Shown here in pieces: positions 15,815 to 26,300 of a stretch of 64,000 bases of DNA; within the stretch, counting starts at the first letter, position 1; each line of letters begins with the position of its first letter. The position numbers were made by a program, and so were the translations under genes. The notes below the pieces were generated by a model, which did not search any database, was not told the origin of the DNA, and saw nothing but the letters and a program-made list of their open reading frames with translations. Source of the DNA: Ardenticatenaceae bacterium (GTDB lineage: Bacteria > Chloroflexota > Anaerolineae > Promineifilales > Promineifilaceae); contig JACKBQ010000001.1 in assembly GCA_020634455.1 (NCBI GenBank), positions 2,666,001-2,730,000 on the forward strand. The letters are read 5' to 3'.

Positions 15815-17999
15815 GGTCAACCTCAACTTGAGCATTTGGATGGAGGGAGGCAAAATAATCTAGCAAGGTACGATGAATAAACACCCAACCGCCACCTACG
15901 CGCCGCAACAATATGCGATCCTTCATGGCATCCAGGAAATCAATAAATTCACGGTCTGTCGTTATCTTAAAGGGAAAAATTTTATTACGGGCTAAAAGCC
16001 AACGCAGGACATAATGTTTTAAGAAGCTTTGTCCACCAAACTGCAAGAATCCCCCAATTAGCCCAACAATGGCTCCGCTAATTAACCCGACAAGGAGACC
16101 AAAGGGTAATCCAACACTAAACCCAACAATTAATCCAACAATTAATCCAATAATTAATCCGTAAACAAGGGTCATCCACACCCCACTTTGCAAAGAATCA
16201 TGTATAGCTCGATTTGGTTGAGGAATAAATGATTGTTGCGATATTTGAATAAATGCAGGTAGAACGACGATCACACTCCCAATTAGCCAATAAATTAATC
16301 CAACGCTTAGCCCAACTGAAAATCCAACACTGAGCCAGAAAATTAGCCCGACAAGGAGACCAATGATTAGCACGGAAATCAATCCAGAAAATCGCTCCCT
16401 TGTTATTTCTTCGAAAAAATTTTGGGTAGGAGGAGACCAGCTTAATTTTTCGTAAAGTTTAATCGTATTATTCTCGTCGATTAGCTTACTCAGTTTAAAA
16501 AACAGGTAAATGAGTAAAGGGTGGAACTGTGGTATAGCGGGCAGCCAAGAGGGTTGTAGGCGCTCTAAAAAAAACAAGGCCTGTTCATGTTGTCGCATTC
16601 CATACGCTAGATGGGTTAGCCACGCCAATGCCTGGTCTACTTCATAAGGCTCACTTTTTTGCAGAGGACGGCGGTTAAACATCTCGGCCACATAATGGCG
16701 GTATAAATGTGCCTGCCAAGTAGTTTCTGTGTTCAATTGCTGCCTCAAAGCCCTTTGATCTAAATTCCGATAAGTAATGGTAATCACACTAAGGAATAGT
16801 GGTGTCTGCGCCAAATTTTGCAGTGATTCATCTGTTTGCCACAGTTTATAGACTACCTTAAGTGCTAATTCTGGGCGCTGAAAATAATTGACTACTTGCA
16901 TCTTATCAAGAGGCAGGATGCGCACTCCCATGCCCAGGTTCAGTTTGTGAGATAGTGATTCATACTCTTCTACACGGCAACAAACAACCAGCCCGCCGTT
17001 GTGCTGTTCCACAAATAAGTTGATCGTTTTTACACAGCCTTCACGCGAAACTTCTGCCACTTCATCCAGCCCATCTAGCAAGTAGATAAGCTGGTTGCTT
17101 TGAATAATTTCTCGTCCTGATTCACGCGGGAGCTGGTACTGCTGCCAAAGTTCTTCGACCAACCATTCTACCAACGGCTTTTGCTCGTTTGCCCAAGAAG
17201 ATAGGTTCAATACTACAGGTGTCAATAGTGTGGCATCATATTCAGCATCGTTAAACAAGCTTTCTGCTAATTGGAGCAAGGTCATCGTTTTGCCGCTACC
17301 TGGCTCTCCTAAAATGAGCAAGCTGCCAAAGTCAGCAAAAAGTTGTGACACATCTTTTACAATCGGCTTTTCGGCCAGCCCCGGCACATAGGCCACCTTG
17401 CGCGTTAGGGCGTGGGGTTCAAGTGTCAAATTCAGTTCCAGAGAAATCTCGTCTGTTACCGACTGCTTTAACACACCCTCAATCCAGGTAGCCCGCACAT
17501 TGCGCCGTAAGTCATACAGAGTTTGGAGCGTGTTGGGTATCGGCCATTTTGCTTGTGGGCGTTCTTGCTGGAGCGCAGCTATCAATTTATTGAGCTGCCC
17601 CCGGCGGTCAGCATAAGCCAGCAGTGAAGCAGCTTTGGTGTCAATTGTGTCACCGCTTAGCGCATCATAACGAATGCCCACATCTAAACATAAAACGCGC
17701 AGTTCCTCTAGTGAAAATAGGTTTGTGATTTGTTGGCGCAAGGGGCCGAGGGCAGGGGTCTCGGCCAGTGCAATCTCGCTGCTGGCTGGGGGTTGTACGT
17801 TGTCCGGGCGGCTGAGCCAGGCAGAAATTGCCGAGGCAACCGAAAAAACGGCAAAAAAGAGGACGTTCAACGGTTCAAAGCTGCCCGGCTCACTGCGAAT
17901 CCATTGAATAAGGGTGTAAATAATGGCAACCATAGTTAGCACCAGAAAAATCGTGGTCAGGTTTCGTAATCGGTTGCGCCAGGCAGGTGTTAATTTCAT
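15807..17999 (-). CDS. EAD-NACHT STAND ATPase with multi-pass membrane C-terminus
   Basis: 730 aa. Two N-terminal membrane helices (about 14-34 and 44-62) are followed by an effector-associated-like domain (about 85-145, FSLEELRVLCLDVGIRYDAL). The NACHT ATPase has Walker A GEPGSGKT at 231-238 and Walker B LIYLLDGLDE near 304-313. A helical region follows, then a very hydrophobic, Gly/Leu-rich segment (about 530-665) with repeated VGL units, enough for four or more helices. STAND NTPases with such adaptor domains are known in Chloroflexota and cyanobacteria as conflict or signalling switches. The membrane segment may be the effector; that is inference. ACGGCCGT is absent from the gene and base use is more AT-rich than in its neighbours, suggesting transfer. 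Confidence 0.8.
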   Translation of the reverse strand: MKLTPAWRNRLRNLTTIFLVLTMVAIIYTLIQWIRSEPGSFEPLNVLFFAVFSVASAISAWLSRPDNVQPPASSEIALAETPALGPLRQQITNLFSLEELRVLCLDVGIRYDALSGDTIDTKAASLLAYADRRGQLNKLIAALQQERPQAKWPIPNTLQTLYDLRRNVRATWIEGVLKQSVTDEISLELNLTLEPHALTRKVAYVPGLAEKPIVKDVSQLFADFGSLLILGEPGSGKTMTLLQLAESLFNDAEYDATLLTPVVLNLSSWANEQKPLVEWLVEELWQQYQLPRESGREIIQSNQLIYLLDGLDEVAEVSREGCVKTINLFVEQHNGGLVVCCRVEEYESLSHKLNLGMGVRILPLDKMQVVNYFQRPELALKVVYKLWQTDESLQNLAQTPLFLSVITITYRNLDQRALRQQLNTETTWQAHLYRHYVAEMFNRRPLQKSEPYEVDQALAWLTHLAYGMRQHEQALFFLERLQPSWLPAIPQFHPLLIYLFFKLSKLIDENNTIKLYEKLSWSPPTQNFFEEITRERFSGLISVLIIGLLVGLIFWLSVGFSVGLSVGLIYWLIGSVIVVLPAFIQISQQSFIPQPNRAIHDSLQSGVWMTLVYGLIIGLIVGLIVGFSVGLPFGLLVGLISGAIVGLIGGFLQFGGQSFLKHYVLRWLLARNKIFPFKITTDREFIDFLDAMKDRILLRRVGGGWVFIHRTLLDYFASLHPNAQVEVDHE

Positions 18000-18134
18000 A
18001 AACTCGCGTCTGTAAATGAGGCTGGTGTGTAATAATTATGTAAATTGTAACGGCCGTTTGATAAAGCGGCTAGCTATAAGAGAACAAAGGCTTTGCTGGT
18101 CTTTGAAGAAAGCCAAGCACCATAAACCTTTAAT

Positions 18135-18257
18135 TGTCATGCTGAGGTCCTCCGAAGCATCCCTATGGCGTTTATAAAGTAGATGCCTTACCCGTGGGCA
18201 AAGGCTCTACCATACCAAATTAGAGGGATTCTTCGCCAAAAGCAGCTCAGAATGACA
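18135..18257. repeat. MITE-like palindrome, copy 1
   Basis: TGTCATGCTGAGG at the left end is mirrored by CTCAGAATGACA at the right, with inner arms GAAGCATCCC and GGGATTCTTCG. A second copy with the same ends and inner arms is at 23207-23311. It fills much of the 300-bp gap before the aminotransferase. Confidence 0.75.
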
Positions 18258-18296
18258 AACAAAGTTCTTTACGCGAGACTTTCTAATCTAATGTTG

Positions 18297-18327
18297 ATCC
18301 AGTCTCTAATCTCCAATCTCCAAAACC
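18297..18327. repeat. GGAGATTAGAGACTGG repeat (partial)
   Basis: CCAGTCTCTAATCTCC followed by AATCTCC is one arm of the repeat seen complete at 28577, 61150 and 61942. It provides the stop codon and last residues of the aminotransferase gene. Confidence 0.6.
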
Positions 18328-19463
18328 TCTTTTAAAGCAGCCAAGAGAGTCAAAACATTTTCCCTGCGGCTGTTGAAGCCCATGAGACCAACGCGCCACA
18401 CCTTGCCTGCCAGTTGGCCGAAGCCGCCCGCCACCTCAATGTTGTACTCATTCAGCAGCCGCCCAGCGACCGCTTTGGCGTCCACACCATCGGGGACGCT
18501 AACGGTGGTGAGGGCGGGGATGCGCAGGGCGGGGTCTTTGACATGGCAGCTCATGCCCATCGCGGCTAAACCTTCCCAGAACAGTTCGGCGTTGGCCTGG
18601 TGGCGCGCCCAGCGCTCATTCAGCCCTTCCTCAACAACGAGGCGCAGCCCTTCGCGCAAGGCGTACATGCTGTTGATGGGCGCGGTGTGGTGGTAGCTGC
18701 GCGTTTTGCCGTCCCAATAATTAGCCAGCGTGGTCATGTCCAGGTACCAGTTAGGCACTTTGCCCTGCCGCCGGTCCAGCTTGGCCAGGGCGCGTTCGTT
18801 CAGGCTAAAGGGCGAGGCTCCGGGCGGGCAGCTCAGCCCTTTTTGCGAGCAGCTGTAAGCGGCATCCACACCCCATTCATCCAAAAAGATTGGTGCCGTA
18901 GCCAGGCTGGTCACCGTGTCGATGAGGAGCAGGCAGTTGTGGGCGCGGCACAGTTCGGCGACACCATCCATAGGCTGGAGTGCCCCGGTGGAGGTTTCGG
19001 CATGGACCAGGGCCAGGATAGCCGGTTTGTGTTCGTCCAGCGCTTTGCTGAGGTCATCGAGACTGAGCACTTCGCCCCACGGCCGTTCCACTCTTCTTAC
19101 CTCTGCCCCATACCTTCCCGCCATATCCACCAGCCGCTCACCAAAGTAGCCAATGACGCCAACCAGCACTACATCCCCCGGCTCGACGAGGTTGGCCAGG
19201 GTGGCTTCCATCGCTGCGCTGCCGGTGCCGCTGACGGGCAGGGTGAATGGATTGCTGGTTTGCCAGGTGTAGCGCAGCATCTCCTGAATGTCGTTCATCA
19301 CGCCGATGAAGCTGGGGTCCAAGTGACCCACCTGCTGGTTGCTGATGGCTTGCAGCACGCGGGGATGGGCGTTTGAGGGGCCAGGGCCGAGCAGCAGGCG
19401 CGGCGGCATGTTCAACTGTCCGGTTTGCAGACGGTGGGATTCGTTTACGTGATAGGTTTTCAT
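18306..19463 (-). CDS. Alanine-glyoxylate/serine-pyruvate aminotransferase family
   Basis: 385-aa class V PLP enzyme. The N-terminal LLLGPGPSNAHPRVL and the PLP-binding lysine in YSCSQKGLSCPPG are typical of the AGT/SPT family, as is LIDTVTSLA upstream. The likely reaction is transfer of the amino group from alanine or serine to glyoxylate or pyruvate; the exact substrate is not resolved. Shine-Dalgarno AAGGAAG lies upstream of the ATG. The C-terminal residues LEIGD and the stop codon come from an intergenic repeat. Confidence 0.9.
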   Translation of the reverse strand: MKTYHVNESHRLQTGQLNMPPRLLLGPGPSNAHPRVLQAISNQQVGHLDPSFIGVMNDIQEMLRYTWQTSNPFTLPVSGTGSAAMEATLANLVEPGDVVLVGVIGYFGERLVDMAGRYGAEVRRVERPWGEVLSLDDLSKALDEHKPAILALVHAETSTGALQPMDGVAELCRAHNCLLLIDTVTSLATAPIFLDEWGVDAAYSCSQKGLSCPPGASPFSLNERALAKLDRRQGKVPNWYLDMTTLANYWDGKTRSYHHTAPINSMYALREGLRLVVEEGLNERWARHQANAELFWEGLAAMGMSCHVKDPALRIPALTTVSVPDGVDAKAVAGRLLNEYNIEVAGGFGQLAGKVWRVGLMGFNSRRENVLTLLAALKEVLEIGD

Positions 19464-19491
19464 GGCTCTTCCTTTGATTTTTTGACCTGTT

Positions 19492-19527
19492 TAGATTGGG
19501 CCAATCTCAAAAATTGGACCAATCTGT
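19492..19527. repeat. GATTGGGCCAATC palindrome
   Basis: AGATTGGGCCAATCTC and ATTGGACCAATCT lie upstream of the aminotransferase. The same words occur at 5402-5436. Confidence 0.55.
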
Positions 19528-19606
19528 AAAGACAGTTTGAGGAAAAAGAATGGAAGGATCATACGTCGCAGTGGGGGATTTTTCAAGAAGATCAGAAAGA
19601 ATTTAT

Positions 19607-19690
19607 TTCAAAGAAACGAAGGGTTTAAGGAACAAAGAAAATAAAAGGCTTTGTCCCTTTGTTTCTTCGTTCCTTTGTATGAAATTTAGT
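19607..19690. repeat. Imperfect palindrome (AAAGAAACGAAGG)
   Basis: TTCAAAGAAACGAAGG and TTAAGGAACAAAG at the left are mirrored by CTTTGTTTCTTCGTTCC at the right. The gap between the aminotransferase and kinase genes holds no reading frame I can support; it is made of this and adjacent repeats. Confidence 0.55.
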
Positions 19691-19709
19691 TTTTGGAAAA
19701 TCGCCGCAG

Positions 19710-19766
19710 GTAGGGGCGCATCCCCGTGTGCGCCCAATTGGGGCAGACACGGGGGTCTGCCCCTAC
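19710..19766. repeat. GTAGGGGC...GCCCCTAC double hairpin
   Basis: Outer arms GTAGGGGC and GCCCCTAC flank the inner hairpins GGGCGCATCCCCGTGTGCGCCC-like and GGCAGACACGGGGGTCTGCC-like. It ends 2 nt before the stop codon of the kinase gene and could work as its terminator region. Confidence 0.65.
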
Positions 19767-19768
19767 GT

Positions 19769-22700
19769 TTACGGCGTTGGGGTGGCTGTGGGAAAGACGA
19801 TGGGCGGTATGAATGGCTGTAAGGTCACGACGACGATCGGGAAGATGGGCAGGACGAGGGAGCCATCGTTCAGGCAGGGATCGGGGAAATCGGCCCCGGT
19901 GCGGTGGCCGCACCAGGCAAAACTGTCGTTGTAGTTGCCGTTGAACCGCTCGCCATTCTCTAGCGCAAAGAATTGCAGGTCGCCGTTATTGCCGCTGCGG
20001 ACCCAGGTGCCGCTGAGCTGGGTACCGCTGGCCGTCGCTTCAATTTCGCCATCGCCGTCGGCGTAGGTGCCTTCGACTTCGGTGCCATTTTGAATGAGAC
20101 TGACGGTACCGCAGCCGGACGCGCCGCAGTTGGTAGTCCAGTTGCCGTACCAGGTGGCCACACCGCAGGGGTTGGGCTGTGGTTGGCCATCACGATAACC
20201 GCACCAAGCGGCCGTTTTGTCCCAGTTGCCAATCCAAAATTGACCATCATCACTCAGCCAGAAATCAATCGAACCATTTTCCCCGGCAAAGGACCACGTG
20301 CCCGTGAGCCGGTTCTCCTCAATGATGCCCACAATCGTGCCGCTGCCTGCGGCAAAGGTGCCGGAAACCGTCTCGTCGCCTTCGTTGTGCGTCAGGAGGA
20401 CGCTGCCGCAGTCGAGGAATTGGCAGCTGCTGAGCCAAACACCGTTCCACGCGCCGGGCGGAATGGGTGTGGGGCTGAACGTTGGTGTAACCGTCGGCGT
20501 GGCTGTGTTGGTGGGCGTCGCGGTAAACGTCGGCGTGCTAGTAGGTTCGTCCGTGGCCGTTGGGGTGAGCGTCGGTGTGGCGGTATTGGTTGGGGTAGGC
20601 GTGGGCAGTTCGCCCGGAGCCGGGTCTTCATTGTCCAGCTGGCCGTCGCCGTCGGTGTCTGGATTGTTGGGATCGGTGGCGTTGTCCACCTCTTCGCCGT
20701 CCGGCAGCGTGTCGCCATCGGTGTCGGGGTTGAGCGGATCGGCGTTCCAGGCGGCTTCTTCGCCGTCGCTGAGGCCGTCGCCGTCGGTGTCTGGATTGTT
20801 GGGGTCAGTGCCCAGTTTGTTTACTTCGTCGCCATCGTTCACGCCATCACCGTCGCTGTCCGGGTTGTTGGGGTCGGTGCCCGTCACGTCGATTTCCTGG
20901 CTGTCTGTCAGGCCGTCGCCGTCAGTGTCGCCAGCGAGGCGGGCGGTTTCGGTTTGGGTGGCGATGATGGCGGCCTGGGCAACGGCCGTTGCCGTCGCAT
21001 CTCGTCCGCGTCCGCTGTAGGTGGCATAAACCACCGCCAGGGAGATACACAAAACCACCAGCAAAATGCCAAAAACGGGGATGAGCCAGCCGGGCAAAAT
21101 CGGTTTGGTGGTGAGCTGGCCTTGCAGCGCCTGCGTTTCTGGCCCACTGCTCACCTGGATGGTAAAGGGATGGGTGCGCGGGTTGCCGGTAAACGGCCGT
21201 TCCGCACTGCTCACCTGAAAATCGACCGTATCCTTGCCGCCCGCCGGAATCGTGATTTGCTGGGTTGGCTGCTCAAACTGCACCGCTTTGGCCCCGTCGC
21301 CGCCGCTGAGGTTGAAGGTGGCGTCGTAGTTGCCGTCGTTGCGCACCAGCACCCGGCAGAGGCCGTTGTTGGTTAGCTCGCGCGGGCGCATGTCGATGGC
21401 AAACTGGGTGAACGGCCGTATTTGAACTGTGCCAGAAACAGCCGCTTGCTCCTGTGGATTGTTCTGCGAGACGACCACCAGCCGGTAACGGTGCTGCCCG
21501 GAGCGGGCGCTGCTGTTTTTGGGCGGATGGATCGTCACCGGCAGCGAGCTTTGCGCCCCCGGTTGCAGCTGGATGGCGTCATGGGGCAGCGTGACCCAAC
21601 TGGGCGGCACGCCTTCTACCTTGAGCAAAAAATGGTCGGTGGCGCTGCCCTGGTTGAGCAGTTCCACCTGAATTTCAGACGATTGGCCAGGGGAAAGTTC
21701 GGTGTTGGTGGGATGCACCACCACGCTAAGGCGGCCGCTGCTGCTTTGCATCAGCGTGCTGCCCGGCGGGCGGCTAATCGGCATGACGGTGGGGGCTTGA
21801 TAGCTAGGCAGCGGCGCAGTGACCAGCGGCGCGGTAGCCGCAGCGGCTGGTGCGCTGCCTTCTAGCTGCATAAAAAAGGGACCGATGCGCAGCGTCTGGC
21901 CGGGGTCCCACGGTTCGGGGACTTCGGGCTGGAGCTGTGCCTCGTCCAGAAAGGTGCCGTTGGTGCTGCCCAAATCGGTGATGAGCCAACCGCTGGGGGT
22001 GTACTCCAGCCGGGCGTGGTGGCGTGAAATGCCCTCGGCGGCCAGGGTCACGTCGCACGATTCAGAGCGGCCCAGCAAAACTGGCTCGCTGCCCAGCTTG
22101 TAGGTGCGCGGCGATTCCCCTTTTTGGCTGATGACGAGCCGCTGGTTCGGGCTGGATGTGGCAGCGGCGGCCATTTGAGACGGCCGTTGCACAATCATCT
22201 CCTCGTGCAGTTGGGTCACCATGCTCACCACCGTCGCTTCGGCGGAGGTGGCAAAGACGGTGACATCTTGCTCCGTCAGACCTTGCGCAGCGCGGCGCAG
22301 GGCGGCGGCAAACGCTTCGGCCGTCTGGTAGCGTTCTTCGGGCTTCTTGGCAATCGCTTTGACGATGACGCTTTGCACAGCAACCGGTAAGCCGGGTTGC
22401 AGGTGGCGTGGCGGCGGTGGCGTCTCGTGCATGTGCTTCATCACGGCGTCAGTCGGTGTTTTTATGTCAAATGGCAGGCGGCCGGTGGCCAGTTGGTAGA
22501 GCACCACACCGAGGGAGTAAATGTCGGAACGGCCGTCTAGCGAAGCCGAAGCCAGCGCTTGTTCTGGGGACATGTACGGCAGTGTGCCCATGAAGGTGCC
22601 GGACTGGGTTTCGATGCCCCCTTCCAGTAGCTTGGCCAGGCCAAAATCGGTTACTTTAGCGCGGATGGGCAAATCATCGGGGCGATCGGGCTGCTCCAGG

Positions 22701-23146
22701 CGGGCCACCAAAATATTGTCCGGCTTGATGTCCCGGTGCACCACGCCCAGCCGGTGGGCATAGCCTAGCGCATCTGCCACCTGGGCGATGATGTTGAGCG
22801 ACTCGCTCAGCTCCATCACCTGCCGCCGTTGCGCCAGCTGCTTGATGTACGCACCCAGACTAAGGCCGCGCACATACTCCATCACAATGAGCAGGTGCGT
22901 GGGGCTGCTGGAAAAATTGTAGATGGCCACGATGTTGGGATGGTTGAGCCGGGCCGCCGCCTGCGCCTCTTGCAAAAAGCGCTGCTGAAATTCTGGCTGG
23001 CTGGCGTACTGCCGGTGCATAATTTTGAGGGCCACCGGGCGGGCCAGGTTCGTGTCCAGGGCGCGGTAGACTGCGCCCATGCCGCCTTCCCCCAGCACGG
23101 CTTCGATGTGATATTGATCTAACTGTTTTCCGAGTAAGTCATCCAT
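19769..23146 (-). CDS. Membrane Ser/Thr protein kinase with FHA and TSP3 repeats
   Basis: 1125 aa. The kinase domain (about 12-285) is complete: GEGGMGAVY loop, VALK lysine, HRDIKPDN loop and DFG. An FHA domain (about 350-440; GRSESCDVTL, GISRHHARLE, GSTNGTF) binds phosphothreonine. Two Ig-like beta domains follow, then a transmembrane helix (PGWLIPVFGILLVVLCISLA). Outside are five DTDGDG-type thrombospondin type 3 repeats, which bind calcium, a Thr/Pro linker and two copies of a WNG...WCG beta domain (about 930-1100). An architecture of inner kinase and outer calcium-binding stalk suggests a receptor. The start at 23146 is preferred over an upstream ATG inside a mobile palindrome. Confidence 0.88.
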   Translation of the reverse strand: MDDLLGKQLDQYHIEAVLGEGGMGAVYRALDTNLARPVALKIMHRQYASQPEFQQRFLQEAQAAARLNHPNIVAIYNFSSSPTHLLIVMEYVRGLSLGAYIKQLAQRRQVMELSESLNIIAQVADALGYAHRLGVVHRDIKPDNILVARLEQPDRPDDLPIRAKVTDFGLAKLLEGGIETQSGTFMGTLPYMSPEQALASASLDGRSDIYSLGVVLYQLATGRLPFDIKTPTDAVMKHMHETPPPPRHLQPGLPVAVQSVIVKAIAKKPEERYQTAEAFAAALRRAAQGLTEQDVTVFATSAEATVVSMVTQLHEEMIVQRPSQMAAAATSSPNQRLVISQKGESPRTYKLGSEPVLLGRSESCDVTLAAEGISRHHARLEYTPSGWLITDLGSTNGTFLDEAQLQPEVPEPWDPGQTLRIGPFFMQLEGSAPAAAATAPLVTAPLPSYQAPTVMPISRPPGSTLMQSSSGRLSVVVHPTNTELSPGQSSEIQVELLNQGSATDHFLLKVEGVPPSWVTLPHDAIQLQPGAQSSLPVTIHPPKNSSARSGQHRYRLVVVSQNNPQEQAAVSGTVQIRPFTQFAIDMRPRELTNNGLCRVLVRNDGNYDATFNLSGGDGAKAVQFEQPTQQITIPAGGKDTVDFQVSSAERPFTGNPRTHPFTIQVSSGPETQALQGQLTTKPILPGWLIPVFGILLVVLCISLAVVYATYSGRGRDATATAVAQAAIIATQTETARLAGDTDGDGLTDSQEIDVTGTDPNNPDSDGDGVNDGDEVNKLGTDPNNPDTDGDGLSDGEEAAWNADPLNPDTDGDTLPDGEEVDNATDPNNPDTDGDGQLDNEDPAPGELPTPTPTNTATPTLTPTATDEPTSTPTFTATPTNTATPTVTPTFSPTPIPPGAWNGVWLSSCQFLDCGSVLLTHNEGDETVSGTFAAGSGTIVGIIEENRLTGTWSFAGENGSIDFWLSDDGQFWIGNWDKTAAWCGYRDGQPQPNPCGVATWYGNWTTNCGASGCGTVSLIQNGTEVEGTYADGDGEIEATASGTQLSGTWVRSGNNGDLQFFALENGERFNGNYNDSFAWCGHRTGADFPDPCLNDGSLVLPIFPIVVVTLQPFIPPIVFPTATPTP

Positions 23147-23154
23147 AATGCAAA

Positions 23155-23184
23155 AGTATCCGTCACAGGGGCGGTTTGTGTCAA
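23155..23184 (-). promoter_or_regulatory. Predicted leaderless promoter of the first TSP3 kinase
   Basis: On the minus strand a perfect TTGACA (23179-23184) and GATACT (23155-23160) are 18 bp apart. The ATG at 23146 follows the -10 box by 8 nt. Confidence 0.55.
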
Positions 23185-23206
23185 TAAATTTAGCGACATC
23201 GCTTTT

Positions 23207-23311
23207 TGTCATGCTGAATGCAATGAAGCATCCCAACCAAGTTACCAATGGCCAAATTATGCTGGTGATAGACAAAGTTGAATGGGATTCTTCGTTTCAC
23301 TCAGAATGACA
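23207..23311. repeat. MITE-like palindrome, copy 2
   Basis: TGTCATGCTGAATG and CTCAGAATGACA ends with inner GAAGCATCCC and GGGATTCTTCG match the copy at 18135-18257. It lies between the two kinase genes, just upstream of the -35 box of the first. Confidence 0.75.
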
Positions 23312-23315
23312 GACC

Positions 23316-26300
23316 TTAGGGCAAAAGGTAGGTGATTTCGAGGGTGGGTGCTGTACGGATGACATACAGATCGGCAACGGCGTCCCCATTGCTGTCTGTT
23401 TCAAAGGCGAGGCGGAGGGTTAGCCGGTTTTGCCCCTGGATGAGGGCATCTTCCACATCAAAAGTGACATCAATGCTGCTGGGCGGGTTAAGTTCGCAAG
23501 CGATAAAAAAACCAGGGGCGTCGTAGGCGGTTTCATCGGCGGGCGGGCTGATTTCAACAAAATCAAATTGGAGGCAGCCGAGGGCATCAAACGGTGTGCC
23601 TTCAAGCGTCTGTTCTTCACTAAAGCGCAAAAAGGCAGTGCGGATGGTGGCGTCGCTGGGGATGTTTTGCAGGGGGAAGGTGAGCAGGGCACGTACGGCC
23701 GTTCCATCCACCAAATCCCCCGCTTGCGGCCATTCACCCGCGCCAAGGGTTACATCGCCAGCCGCTGTGAGCCAGCCAGATTGCTCATCTGCCAGCAAAA
23801 TTTCCACTGTGACCTCGTTGTCGCTGGGAGGCAGGGTGACGGGGGGGCTAAGGGTGGCAGCAGGGGGCACGACTGAATCATGGTTGGCATGGTCTTCGGC
23901 GGGGGGACTGGTTTGGGTAACGGCCGTTCCCCCACCGAGTTGAAATTGCAGTGGATCGGTGCCGTTGGCCACTTCTTGCCCGTCAGAAGCGCCGTCCAAA
24001 TCGGTATCGGCCAGGGTGGGGTCGGTGCTGTACTGCTCGATTTCGGCCAGATCGGTCAGCCCGTCGCCGTCGGTGTCCGGTCGCAGCGGGTCGGTGCCGT
24101 AGGTGTTTACTTCAAAGCCATCCAGCAGGCCGTCACCGTCGGTGTCCTCGTTAAACGGGTCGGAGCCGAGCACAATTTCCCGGTCACCCGTGAGACCGTC
24201 GTTGTCGTCGTCGCCGGCAAGCTGGGCGGCGGTGAGGGGGGGCGGTTCCAGCGTGTTGTCGCCCAGAACCGGGGTAGCGACGGGTAAATTTTCTACCGGG
24301 TTTTGCCGGTTGCCCATGACAGAATTGATGACAACGGCGATGAGCAGCAGCACCAGCAGCAGTTGCACCAGCGGTAGTACCCAGGCAGGAAAACGGGGAT
24401 GCAGTTCCAGGTGTCCCAGCTTGTTTTGGCGCAATCCGTGGGCAGTGCGAATTTCTACTTCAAAAGGAATTTGTTGGATGCGGCCAAAGAACGGCCGTTT
24501 CCGCCGATGCGTAATGCGGTAAGCGGTCGTCCCCGTGCTACCCGGTTCCAATTTAAGCGGTTGTTCATCGCCGAAAAATTGCAGCTTGCCCGCTGGGTCT
24601 AACGCCGAGACCTGCACAGTGCTGCTCAGGTTGCCCTCGTTGCGCACCATTACGCGGCAGGTACCGCCATCTTCTACGTGCATTGGCCAAATGCTGAGTT
24701 CAAATAGTTCTTCTGGCAAAATAGTGAGCTGGCCTTCCAGGACGGCCGTTTCCACTGGCGGGCCTTCCGTGTGCAGCAAAAGTTGGAACGGATGCTGCCC
24801 CGCCAGCAAGGGTTGTTCGCCCAGGGGGAGTTGCAGCGTCAGCGGCACGGTGGCCCGCGCACCTGGCGTCATGGAGACGGTGTCTTGAGCCAATGTGGCC
24901 ACTGCTGGCAGCCCCGTCAGACTCATTTTTACCACCAGCACCTGGCTGCTTTGATTGAACAAATCAATTTGCAAGTGCGCCTGCCCGCCGGGAGCCAGCG
25001 TCGCCTGGGTGGGGTTTAGCGCCACGCTGAAATTGCTGTGGCTGGCCTCCACCTGGCTGCCCTCGGCCGAAACCTGAAACAGTTCGGTGATTGGTTCGCC
25101 GGGTGTTGGCGGGTCGGGCATGGCTTCAACGTCGCCCGCCAGTTGCCATTGCAAGAAGTAAGGGCCAATTTGCAGCTTCTGGTTGGGCTGCCAGAGGGTG
25201 GGCTGCTGCGGGGAAAGTTTACGACCGTCGTAAAACGTGCCGCCTTTGCTATTCACATCCACCATGCGCCAACTGCCGGCCACGCGCTCCAGCCGCGCAT
25301 GATGGCGCGACACGTCCAGCGACGAGAGAACGATGTCGTTGTTTGGGGCGCGGCCAATGGTGATTTGGCTTTTGGTCATGCCAAAATGGCGTGGAGAGCG
25401 CCCTTGCCCGGTAATGATAATTTGGTCGCCAATAGCAGGCGGCGGTGAGGTTTGCAACGCGCCATTGGCCGGGGCGACCTGTCCATTTTTCTGAGGCGGC
25501 AGGTGTCCATCCGGGGACAGCAGTGAGGGGGTGGCTTCTTCGTCCACGTTGCCAGCGGGCGGTGGTGGCGGTAATGGCTGGGGGCGTACGGCCGTTTCGG
25601 CCAAAGCAGCCAGCGGGGGGCGCACAGGTGGGGTGTGTTTATCTTCCTCAATGAGCGCGCCAATGTCTATGACGGTTGCCTGCGGGGCAAACAGCATGTT
25701 GTCCGCAGCGGTAAGGCGGCTGGCGGCGCGGCGCAGATCATCCCCCATTTGCTCGGCCATCTGGTAGCGATCGGCCAGGCTATAGGCGATCGCTTTGGTT
25801 ACGATGTTGGCTATTTCGGTGGGCAAACCGGGCTGCACTTCGCGCAGCGGCTGCTGGCGATTGGGCAACTGCCCTGCCACAAGCTGGTACAAAATCACAC
25901 CCAGGCTATAAATATCGGAACGGCCGTCTACAGGTTGCCCTACCTGCCGCTCTGGAGCCAGGTACGGCACAAAGCGACGCAGCGGGCGAGCCAGTTCTGG
26001 CGGCAAGCCTTCGGGAATGCCGCTGTCGGGAATGGGTGAGAGGCCAAAGTCGGTGAGCATTGCTTTGAGCGTGGGGTCGCCTGTGCGTAACGGCCGTTCC
26101 AATGGCTTGATCAAAATATTCCCTGGTTTCAGGTCGCCGTGCAGCACCCCGGATTGGTGGGCATACCCCAGGCCGTCGGCAATTTGGGCGATGATATGCA
26201 GCGTTTCGTCCAGCCGTAGCACCCGCTCACCCTGCGCCAGCAGCCCCAGCGCCCGCTCCAGGCTAATGCCGTCTACGTGGGCCGTTACCAGGTACAGCTG

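Noticed and set aside
19550..19822. Small gene on the plus strand
   Set aside because: The frame runs through two palindromic repeats and into the end of the kinase gene; composition is that of repeat DNA.
23147..23275. N-terminal extension of the first TSP3 kinase from ATG 23275
   Set aside because: It is encoded by a mobile palindrome, and a promoter lies between it and ATG 23146.
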